The notes under the pieces: generated by a model
Databases searched by the model: none
What the model was told of the DNA's origin: nothing
What the model saw: only the letters and a program-made list of their open reading frames with translations
Position numbers and translations under genes: made by a program
Assembly (NCBI GenBank): GCA_944392335.1
Contig: CALXWJ010000021.1
Span: forward strand, 149,383 to 213,382
Origin: an uncultured Clostridia bacterium
Lineage (GTDB): Bacteria > Bacillota > Clostridia > UBA1381
DNA: 64,000 nucleotides
Direction: 5' to 3'
Shown: positions 57,432 to 64,000 of the stretch, in pieces
Layout: each line of letters begins with the position of its first letter
Numbering within the stretch: the first letter of the stretch is position 1

Positions 57432-57719
57432 TTTGATCTGCGCTCCATAATTGTTATACTTTTAATGTTATATATTATATCCGATCCGGTTTTCTGTTAA
57501 CCGCATTATATTATACATCTTAACTTTATTTTTGTCAATCAAATATACCAATAAAAGATTTCTTTGCTTTATCTTAGTAAATTTTGAGTAAAAAATATAA
57601 AATTTATAAATAATAATTTATAAATAATAAATTGATACAATAATTTGTTTTCTTAGAATATATTATTTAAAAACAGCTGCAAAACTCATTTATCCATGCA
57701 GCGGAACGGAGAATGTGAA

Positions 57720-59141
57720 ATGCGAAAAACAAAAATAATTTGTACGCTTGGTCCAAATTCAAGAAGCGAAGAAGTAATTGAAGAAATGCTGTTAAACGGT
57801 ATGAATGTTGCAAGACTTAATTTTTCACATCAAACCCATGAGACACATAAGCTTACAATAGACAACCTTAAAGCGGTACGTAAAAAATTAAAAATACCCG
57901 CCGCGATAATGCTCGATACCAAGGGTCCTGAAATACGGATCGGCATGTTTAAGGATAATTCCGCACAATTAAAACACGGTGATGAATTTATTCTGACGGC
58001 AAGGGACATCGTCGGAGATAATAAAAAAGTGAGTATAACATATAAACCGCTGCCGAAAAAATTAAATGTCAACAACATAATATTGATCAATGACGGACTG
58101 ATACGCCTGAGAGTAAAAGAGATAATCGGAGATGACATTATATGCATTGTAGATGTCGGAGGATTATTGACAAACAAAAAAGGAATAAATGTCCCGGGCG
58201 TTGATCTTGATATGCCTTTCATTTCCAAAAATGACGAGGAAGATCTATTGTTCGGTATAAAAGAAGATGTGGATTTCATTGCGGCGTCTTTTGTCAGAAA
58301 CGGGAATGATGTAAAAGAACTAAGAAATTTTCTTGATTTTCACGGCGGACGTAAAATAAAGATAATCTCCAAAATAGAAAATACCGAAGGCGTCAGAAAT
58401 TTTGACAGTATACTGGAACGTTCCGACGGCATAATGATAGCCCGCGGTGATATGGGAGTGGAGATCCCCTTTGAGCATCTGCCCGGTCTTCAAAAGCAAT
58501 TAATTGAAAAATGTGTACAGCACGGAAAAACTGTTATAACGGCAACACAGATGCTTGAATCAATGATACACAACAATACTCCCACAAGAGCTGAGATCAC
58601 GGATATTGCAAACGCTGTCTTTGACGGCACTTCCGCCATTATGCTCTCAGGTGAAACAGCAATAGGAGACCATCCTGCTTTAGTTGTCAGCGTAATGTCC
58701 AAAATCGCGGAACAAGCTGAAAAAGATGCTTTTGAAATGGGGATATATGAAAATATCAGATTCAGTACGGACAAAAATGATATAACAAACGCAATTTGCG
58801 ATGCAGCATGCACAACCGCAAAGGATATCGGTGCAAATGCTATTATTGCCGTCACAAACTCCGGACATACCGCAAGACGTGTAGCAAAATTCAGACCAAA
58901 GGTAAATATAATAGGCACAACACCCAATGATAAAACTTTTCATCAACTGTCAATTGTATGGGGCGTATATCCCATACAGTCTATTTATCAGGAGGATCTT
59001 CATGAGATGTATGCGCATGCAATAGCCTGTGCAAAGATGCATGAACAGGTCAATGACGGTGACAGGGTTGTAATAACCTCCGGAACAAACGGCACCACTG
59101 ACCTTTTGAAAGTTAAAACTATAATATCACAAAAAGAGTAG
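57720..59141 (+). CDS. pyk: Pyruvate kinase
   Basis: About 473 residues; makes pyruvate and ATP from phosphoenolpyruvate. KIICTLGPNSRSEEVIEEMLLNGMNVARLNFSH, MLDTKGPEIRIG, FIAASFVRNGNDV, IISKIENTEGV, IMIARGDMGVEIP and TATQMLESMI (active-site region) with SGETAIG. It lacks the extra C-terminal PEP-utiliser domain found in Bacillus Pyk. The ATG giving MRKTKI has GGAG about nine bases upstream; the longer ATG start lies before it. Monocistronic in appearance. Confidence 0.97.
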   Translation: MRKTKIICTLGPNSRSEEVIEEMLLNGMNVARLNFSHQTHETHKLTIDNLKAVRKKLKIPAAIMLDTKGPEIRIGMFKDNSAQLKHGDEFILTARDIVGDNKKVSITYKPLPKKLNVNNIILINDGLIRLRVKEIIGDDIICIVDVGGLLTNKKGINVPGVDLDMPFISKNDEEDLLFGIKEDVDFIAASFVRNGNDVKELRNFLDFHGGRKIKIISKIENTEGVRNFDSILERSDGIMIARGDMGVEIPFEHLPGLQKQLIEKCVQHGKTVITATQMLESMIHNNTPTRAEITDIANAVFDGTSAIMLSGETAIGDHPALVVSVMSKIAEQAEKDAFEMGIYENIRFSTDKNDITNAICDAACTTAKDIGANAIIAVTNSGHTARRVAKFRPKVNIIGTTPNDKTFHQLSIVWGVYPIQSIYQEDLHEMYAHAIACAKMHEQVNDGDRVVITSGTNGTTDLLKVKTIISQKE

Positions 59142-59156
59142 GATTTTACCTGTATA

Positions 59157-59200
59157 GATAATAGGAGGTATAGCCTTATGCAATACCTCCTCAAATTATC
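59157..59200. other. Long hairpin downstream of pyk
   Basis: GATAAT and AGGAGGTAT pair with ATACCTCCT and ATTATC (nine plus six base pairs). There is no U-run, so it is not a classic terminator; it may protect the 3' end of the pyk mRNA. 59201-59306 shows nothing else. Confidence 0.5.
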
Positions 59201-59306
59201 TCCATCCTGACCGTAATACAGCAAATAAACAAGTAATCCATCTTTTAAGCTGCACCTGCAATAATAATTTCTTAAAATAAATGATTTGTGACGATTATTT
59301 TCCGCG

Positions 59307-60464
59307 TCATCTTCTTGAGAATATTTTATCAAATATATAAATTATATACCCTATCCCAACAGCAGCCGCGGCTGTATAGGGCAATACTTCGTAAAAGGTT
59401 TTTCCTTCCAATATTTCATAAACACCGCTCATAACAGACGGATATGAAAATAATAGATACACTACCGGAGGAATTAACCATATCAGAGGATCATATATTC
59501 TATAATACCCTCTGTTATCAAAAATCACCCAATCAAATAATATCATAAGGGGTGCAGCAAAGTAAATTATAATTTGTGCCGGTGAAAGATAGAAGTTTCC
59601 CGTACCCCAAAATATCTGCGCAAGCATTGTAAGAACCATATACACCGTAAATGCGCCTTTAATTCTCGGACATAGTACCATACTTTTTTTCAGAGATCTG
59701 AATTTTATCAGATTAAAAATTATAACAACAGCAATATATACCGTACACAAAAAATTACTGAGTATATGGAAATATCTCATATTGTAAATCAAACCGGAAA
59801 GATCTCCGTCCGAAACAACGAAAAGTGCATAACATTCAAGTATAATAAATAAAACGCGATATATAAGCGCTGCTCCGTTTTCCGCCTTTCCTTTGCTGAA
59901 GGAATAAATGACACAATCAAAAATATACATTATAAGACTGATTATAATCGCGGCTATAAACAGATTTATAAATTCATTTTTTGTTTCATACAATCCCAGA
60001 ACATATAAATAATCGTTTATTCCGAATATATTACGCACAAGAAAGTTTATACACATTCCGGCAAACAAAGCACCGATCAGCCAAATTAAAGGATCCGCAA
60101 AATTATATGTCCCTCTTTTTTCAAACAAAATCCAATCAATACACATCATTGCCGGCAAAAATACAGATAAAATCCATTCATTGGTTATTTGCAATCCCAT
60201 TGAGTTTATATTTCTCCACAAAATCACTGCAGACAGCAATGTCAGTATGGATTTAATACATCTTAAAATACGTCCGTGCATATGGGTTACACTTATAACA
60301 AAAACTGTCAGAATACATATCAAAGACAAAAAATCAATATATATTGCAAAGTTCAATATTCTCGGCGAGAAAGTCAAAATATTAAATCCTATTTTCTGAC
60401 ATATTCCCCACACGCAAAACAATATGAATACAAATCTGTATATCATGGATATGGTTTTTTTCAT
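59307..60464 (-). CDS. Duplicated Pr6Pr-like membrane protein
   Basis: A 385-residue polytopic protein with about twelve hydrophobic segments. It consists of two similar halves: the first holds MCIDWILFEKRGTYNFADPLIWLIGALF near residue 110, the second ILFDWVIFDNRGYYRIYDPLIWLIPPVVY near residue 315. The DW-F-RG-Y-DPLIWL signature and the NMRYFHILSNFLCTVYIAVV segment are those of the Pr6Pr family, whose members are normally one half this size. Function unknown. CGGAG precedes the ATG. Confidence 0.75.
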   Translation of the reverse strand: MKKTISMIYRFVFILFCVWGICQKIGFNILTFSPRILNFAIYIDFLSLICILTVFVISVTHMHGRILRCIKSILTLLSAVILWRNINSMGLQITNEWILSVFLPAMMCIDWILFEKRGTYNFADPLIWLIGALFAGMCINFLVRNIFGINDYLYVLGLYETKNEFINLFIAAIIISLIMYIFDCVIYSFSKGKAENGAALIYRVLFIILECYALFVVSDGDLSGLIYNMRYFHILSNFLCTVYIAVVIIFNLIKFRSLKKSMVLCPRIKGAFTVYMVLTMLAQIFWGTGNFYLSPAQIIIYFAAPLMILFDWVIFDNRGYYRIYDPLIWLIPPVVYLLFSYPSVMSGVYEILEGKTFYEVLPYTAAAAVGIGYIIYIFDKIFSRR

Positions 60465-60548
60465 TGAAATCTCCGTTTCTTATTGTAAATTACAAATATG
60501 CTTTATCCTAAATTATCTTGTCACTGTTATGTCGTTTCATAATACAAT

Positions 60549-62591
60549 TCAGACAAACAAACGGGCTATCTGATAAAACAATGTTGACACTACCCATGCA
60601 GTGCCTACCTGCATAATAATTGAAATTAAGGTATATTTCCATGAACCGGTTTCTCTTTTAATAACCGCAATTGTTGCGGCACATGGTATATAAAGCAGGC
60701 AGAACAGCATCATTGAATAAGCATTAATCGCACCGAAGCCCAAAGCTCCAAGCTGCTGAGAAAGCAGCGACATACCCTCGGCAGAAGCAATATTTCCGAC
60801 TCCGAATAAAACGCTCATACTTGATACAACGACCTCTTTTGCCGCTATTCCCGAAATTAACGCAACGACTATCTGCCAATGACCCAATCCTGCAGGCCGA
60901 AGCAATATTTCTGCCTTTTTCCCTATTGCCGCCGCAAAGCTTGTTGACATATCTCCCGTCATTCCGTCCATTCCGAAATTCAATAAAAACCACAATATTA
61001 TCGAAGCCACAAAAATTGTTGTACCGGCTTTTGAAAGATAATCCTTTACCTTATCCCACACGTAAATTGCAATTGTCCTTGCATTAGGTGTTTTATATTC
61101 GGGAAGTTCTATCAAAAGATTGTTTTCCTTAGGATCGGTTTTATAGATTTTACTTATAATAAATTCCGTCAACACAGCAATTACTGCGCCTATTACATAC
61201 ATTGAATATGCGGCAATCATTGCTTTGTTTCCGAAAAACAGCTGTGACATTAAAACATATATAGGAAGTCTTGCACTGCATGACATATACGGAGTAACCA
61301 ATATTGTTTTTATTCTGTCTTCTTTATCCTCAAGCGCTCTTGACGCCATTACCGCAGGTACGCTGCATCCAAATCCCAAAAGCATGGGTATAAATGCCCT
61401 TCCGGATAACCCTATTTTTCTCATTATCCCGTCCATTACATAGGCAACTCTTGACATATAACCGCTGTCCTCAAGAAATGCAAGAGCCAAAAACAGTATA
61501 AAAATATTAGGCAAAAACGTCAGTATTCCTCCAACACCCGAAATAATACCGTCAACAATCAATGAAGTCATGACATTTCCTATATGCATATAATCAAGTC
61601 CTGTCCTTACGGCATTGGATACAAAATCAAGACCCAATTCAAAATATCCCTTTAGAAAATCACCAACGGTAAATGTCAGGAAAAACACAACAGCCATTAT
61701 AAACAGAAAAGAAGGTATTGCCCATATCCTATGAGTCAGCACACTGTCTATGGTATCTGTTAATACACTCTTTTCCTCTTTATTTACAAGTACCTCTTTT
61801 ACAATCTCATGTATAAAATCATATCTTTGATTTATAATATCGGATTCATAATTTTTCTTTATAATATCCGAAGTATCAATACTGTATTTTTCAATTATAT
61901 CTTTGTCATTCTCCAAAAATTTGATAGAGTGCCACCTATAATTTTTCATATCGGGAAATTTTTCCATAAGCCGCGCACTTATAAGGTCTATAATATCCTC
62001 TATCTCATCGGAATAAACCATAGCATATTCATCATGGTGGCTGTGTATATGCATACCCTTTGAATGATGATGTTCTACCCTGTCCATAGGCTTATCCTTA
62101 TGGTGTGCAATAGCGTGCAGCAGGACGGACAGTCCTGTTCTTTTTCTTGCGGAAACAGGCACAACGGGAATACCCAGCATTTCAGGCAGTCTGTGCATAT
62201 CTATTTCCATTCCGCGCTCTGCAACAATATCCATCATGTTAAGCGCCATAACAACAGGTTTTCCCAGCTCTATAAGTTGAATTGTGAGATATAAATTTCT
62301 CTCAAGAGAAGAAGCGTCCGCAACATCTACAATTACATCTACTTCATCCTCAAGTATATATTCTCTTGAAAGCTTTTCCTCCATTGTGTATGATGTCATT
62401 GAATATATGCCCGGCAAATCCACCATTTTATATGTATAATCATGATAATGCGCTGTACCTTCTTTTTTTTCAACAGTAACTCCGGGCCAGTTTGCAACTT
62501 TCAATTTGGCTCCGGTAAATGCATTAAACAATGTTGTTTTACCGCAGTTGGGATTTCCGGCAAATGCAACATTTAAAATTTTATCATCCAT
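60549..62591 (-). CDS. feoB: Ferrous iron transporter B
   Basis: A 680-residue Fe(II) uptake protein. The N-terminal GTPase-like domain has P-loop FAGNPNCGKTTLFNAFTGA, WPGVTVEKKEG, DLPGIYSMTSYTMEE and NMMD. A His-rich stretch at about residues 173-185 (EHHHSKGMHIHSHHDE) lies before the helical spacer. The membrane part (about 285-680) has two gate motifs, GFGCSVPAVMASR and SCSARLPIYVLM. GGGGAGAG precedes the ATG. Downstream of feoA in one transcript. Confidence 0.96.
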   Translation of the reverse strand: MDDKILNVAFAGNPNCGKTTLFNAFTGAKLKVANWPGVTVEKKEGTAHYHDYTYKMVDLPGIYSMTSYTMEEKLSREYILEDEVDVIVDVADASSLERNLYLTIQLIELGKPVVMALNMMDIVAERGMEIDMHRLPEMLGIPVVPVSARKRTGLSVLLHAIAHHKDKPMDRVEHHHSKGMHIHSHHDEYAMVYSDEIEDIIDLISARLMEKFPDMKNYRWHSIKFLENDKDIIEKYSIDTSDIIKKNYESDIINQRYDFIHEIVKEVLVNKEEKSVLTDTIDSVLTHRIWAIPSFLFIMAVVFFLTFTVGDFLKGYFELGLDFVSNAVRTGLDYMHIGNVMTSLIVDGIISGVGGILTFLPNIFILFLALAFLEDSGYMSRVAYVMDGIMRKIGLSGRAFIPMLLGFGCSVPAVMASRALEDKEDRIKTILVTPYMSCSARLPIYVLMSQLFFGNKAMIAAYSMYVIGAVIAVLTEFIISKIYKTDPKENNLLIELPEYKTPNARTIAIYVWDKVKDYLSKAGTTIFVASIILWFLLNFGMDGMTGDMSTSFAAAIGKKAEILLRPAGLGHWQIVVALISGIAAKEVVVSSMSVLFGVGNIASAEGMSLLSQQLGALGFGAINAYSMMLFCLLYIPCAATIAVIKRETGSWKYTLISIIMQVGTAWVVSTLFYQIARLFV

Positions 62592-62608
62592 AAACTATCT
62601 CTCCCCAA

Positions 62609-62839
62609 TTATTTTGCCCTATCTTCTTTTACCATTATCCCTTCTGAAAAGGCTTTCCCCAAAGCAAATCGTGTTCCTCGGATTTTTATTATTATTGCAC
62701 CCGAATATTTCCTGTTTAATATTAAAATGTCGGTACCGTTTGTCATTCCCAGCATCTGTAATCTTCTTGTTATTTTTTCAGGTAAGTCAATACCTGTAAC
62801 TTTGTAGGTGCTTCCTACTTTGCCCTCAGATAAATTCAT
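62609..62839 (-). CDS. feoA: Ferrous iron transport protein A
   Basis: A 76-residue SH3-like protein (MNLSEGKVGSTYKVTGID, RRLQMLGMTNGTDILILNRKYSGAIIIKIRGTRFALGKAFSEGIMV), the usual partner that tunes FeoB. GGGGG lies six bases before the ATG. It opens the feoAB operon. Confidence 0.94.
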   Translation of the reverse strand: MNLSEGKVGSTYKVTGIDLPEKITRRLQMLGMTNGTDILILNRKYSGAIIIKIRGTRFALGKAFSEGIMVKEDRAK

Positions 62840-62873
62840 TTTGAACCCCCGTTAATATTCATGTTCATATTAT

Positions 62874-62902
62874 ATTTTATATTAAACAGCTGTAAATGTC
62901 AA
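62874..62902 (-). promoter_or_regulatory. Promoter of feoAB
   Basis: Minus strand TTGACA (plus 62897-62902), a 17-base spacer and TAAAAT (plus 62874-62879). The region is AT-rich and dyad-like as Fur sites are, but a clear Fur box was not identified. Confidence 0.55.
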
Positions 62903-63003
62903 TGTTATATATTGTTTTATGATGTTAATTTGTTAAAAATACGTAATTGTTAAAGATTATTAAAAACAGTTGTGTTATTTTTTCACTTTCCCGGTTCTCG
63001 GCA

Positions 63004-63031
63004 TAAAAAAAGACATTCAATTTTGAATATC
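63004..63031 (-). terminator. Terminator at the distal end of the CRISPR array
   Basis: Minus strand GATATTC pairs with GAATGTC, followed by TTTTTTTT. It lies 33 bases past the last repeat, in the direction of array transcription. Confidence 0.7.
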
Positions 63032-63064
63032 CGTAACTGAATCAATTTTTTAATTTAATACTAT

Positions 63065-63494
63065 CTATAAGTTTATCAATATCCATCAGAGGGCTAAAAC
63101 TCTCATAATTCTTCTTTCATCTTTTCAATGTATAAGTTTATCAATATCCATCAGAGGGCTAAAACTTTGCAGCTAATTGTAAAATACTTGTAGAAGTATA
63201 AGTTTATCAATATCCATCAGAGGGCTAAAACTCGCACAGAGTCTTGTGATGAACTGGGCAGGTATAAGTTTATCAATATCCATCAGAGGGCTAAAACCTT
63301 GTGTTATATTATACCACAAATTATCTCGTATAAGTTTATCAATATCCATCAGAGGGCTAAAACAATTGATTGGAATGGAACAAACGCAGTATAGTATAAG
63401 TTTATCAATATCCATCAGAGGGCTAAAACTTGAAAACAGGCAACAATCTGCACAAAATGTATAAGTTTATCAATATCCATCAGAGGGCTAAAAC
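63065..63494 (-). CRISPR. Type II CRISPR array, seven 36-bp repeats, six spacers
   Basis: Repeats at 63065-63100, 63130-63165, 63196-63231, 63262-63297, 63328-63363, 63394-63429 and 63459-63494; spacers are 29, 30, 30, 30, 30 and 29 bases. On the minus strand the repeat starts GTTTTAGCCCTCTGATGG and ends ATAAACTTATAC; the GTTTTAG start and 30-base spacers are typical of type II. Six repeats are identical; the one at 63065 differs only in its last base, as expected for the oldest, trailer-end repeat. So the new-spacer end faces cas2, 28 bases away. Spacer targets cannot be read here. Confidence 0.97.
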
Positions 63495-63522
63495 CTCAAA
63501 ATGTATTATATCACATATTTAA

Positions 63523-63846
63523 TCATAATTCAAGTATTTCTTCGGTTTTTAAAAAATTTTCATGTGCCGTTGCCTCACCTACCAGTAAAAGCATTGACGC
63601 ATACTGCTTTTCCGTAACCGTTAATAAACGCACAGAGCCATATGCAGGCAAATTTTTCTTTATTTTTTGAATATATTTATTTGCGTCATCATGATTTCTT
63701 GTTATTTTTGAATATACGGAATACTGAAGCATAAAAAATCCCTCTTTAATAAGGAATTTTCTGAAACTTGTATATTCCTTTCTTAATTTTTTAGTTGTAA
63801 CAGGTAAATCAAAAAATACTATAATTCTCATATGTCTGTTAATCAC
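63523..63846 (-). CDS. cas2: CRISPR-associated endonuclease Cas2 (type II)
   Basis: About 107 residues; partner of Cas1 in spacer integration. MRIIVFFDLPVTTKKLRKEY holds the ferredoxin-fold Asp, then FRKFLIKEGFFMLQYSVYSK and VRLLTVTEKQYASMLLLVGE, which match type II Cas2 such as that of Streptococcus pyogenes in order and spacing. The GTG start at 63846 has AGAGG eight bases upstream and gives the same distance to MR as in the S. pyogenes protein. No csn2 lies between cas2 and the array, which favours subtype II-C or a csn2-less variant. The rest of the operon is outside the window. Confidence 0.92.
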   Translation of the reverse strand: MINRHMRIIVFFDLPVTTKKLRKEYTSFRKFLIKEGFFMLQYSVYSKITRNHDDANKYIQKIKKNLPAYGSVRLLTVTEKQYASMLLLVGEATAHENFLKTEEILEL

Positions 63847-63890
63847 CTTCAAAACCTCTCATCGTTTCATCTAAAGTAATGCTCACTGAA

Positions 63891-63968
63891 TAAATGCGAT
63901 TTTCAATCGCATTTAAAAAAATTATGACTATTGTCAAAATTTTTCATGTAAAATCGAAGATTTTACAT
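63891..63968. other. Three consecutive hairpins upstream of cas2
   Basis: TAAATGCGATT/AATCGCATTTA (63891-63915, 11 bp, loop TTC), AATT-TGAC/GTCA-AATT (63920-63941) and ATGTAAAATC/GATTTTACAT (63946-63968, 10 bp, loop GAA). Two are perfect stems. All three minus-strand frames across here contain stops, so the end of cas1 does not obviously reach cas2. It may be a small RNA such as tracrRNA or another structured element. Confidence 0.5.
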
Positions 63969-64000
63969 AGTTCGCATTGATAAAGTCTGCTGAAATAAAT

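Noticed and set aside
63173..63464. Two open frames with repeated MDIDKLI-like or ISLSISIRGLK-like peptides
   Set aside because: They are translations of the CRISPR repeats, whose length plus spacer (66) is a multiple of three.

Overview
The window looks like one contiguous piece of the chromosome of a low-GC, spore-forming anaerobe of the class Clostridia. The evidence is the spoIIGA-sigE pair, SpoVG, a PfoR-type membrane protein, RNase J, GdpP-RplI-DnaB synteny, T-box leaders, strong AGGAGG ribosome sites with some GTG/TTG starts, and a biotin-dependent sodium-pump decarboxylase operon. Genus cannot be assigned from sequence alone. No rRNA or tRNA gene was seen.

Layout. 1-7.0 kb (minus strand): an unusual sugar-isomerase/acyl-CoA-ligase fusion behind a T-box leader whose specifier reads leucine, then RNase J and tyrosyl-tRNA synthetase. 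7.0-12.2 kb (minus): an operon with a 12S-type carboxyltransferase (MmdA), gamma subunit, biotin carrier, membrane beta subunit and a 5S/OadA-type carboxyltransferase; together they would move carboxyl groups between methylmalonyl-CoA and pyruvate/oxaloacetate and couple decarboxylation to Na+ export. 12.7-20.7 kb: spoVG, murC, a GH2 glycosidase, a PepSY membrane protein, and thrS behind a threonine T-box. 20.9-25.7 kb: spoIIGA-sigE with a long-spacer, Spo0A-type promoter, a small DMT transporter, pnuC with a candidate attenuator leader, upp and a secreted stalk-domain protein. 25.8-29.2 kb: a small accessory patch (XRE regulator, frameshifted SLOG gene, GNAT, EamA half-transporter, PfoR-like protein). 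29.3-39.3 kb (plus): housekeeping run obg, mltG, tadA, a 35-residue membrane peptide, polA, cca, coaE, a lytic transglycosylase, a cytidylate-kinase-like protein and uppP. 39.4-43.4 kb (minus): an M23 endopeptidase, a gutted insertion sequence and an EF-G paralogue. 43.9-47.7 kb (plus): Lrp-type regulator with aminotransferase, pyrG, ogt. 47.8-57.4 kb (minus): DUF4250, phosphodiesterase, L,D-transpeptidase, dnaB, rplI, gdpP, a phosphatase, recQ and a PHP protein. 57.7-62.8 kb: pyruvate kinase, a duplicated Pr6Pr-like membrane protein and feoA-feoB. 63.0-64.0 kb: the end of a type II CRISPR-Cas locus (array of seven repeats plus cas2), whose effector genes lie beyond the right edge.

The least explained signals are (i) a dispersed, about 147-bp intergenic element present in at least seven full or partial copies, which folds into three successive hairpins with one visible compensatory change, (ii) the leucine T-box ahead of the fused acyl-CoA ligase, which suggests a role in making branched-chain acyl-CoA for leucine synthesis, (iii) the pnuC leader, and (iv) a row of three hairpins just upstream of cas2 where the end of cas1 would be expected. 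Start sites were chosen by ribosome-binding-site position and often differ from the longest open frame.
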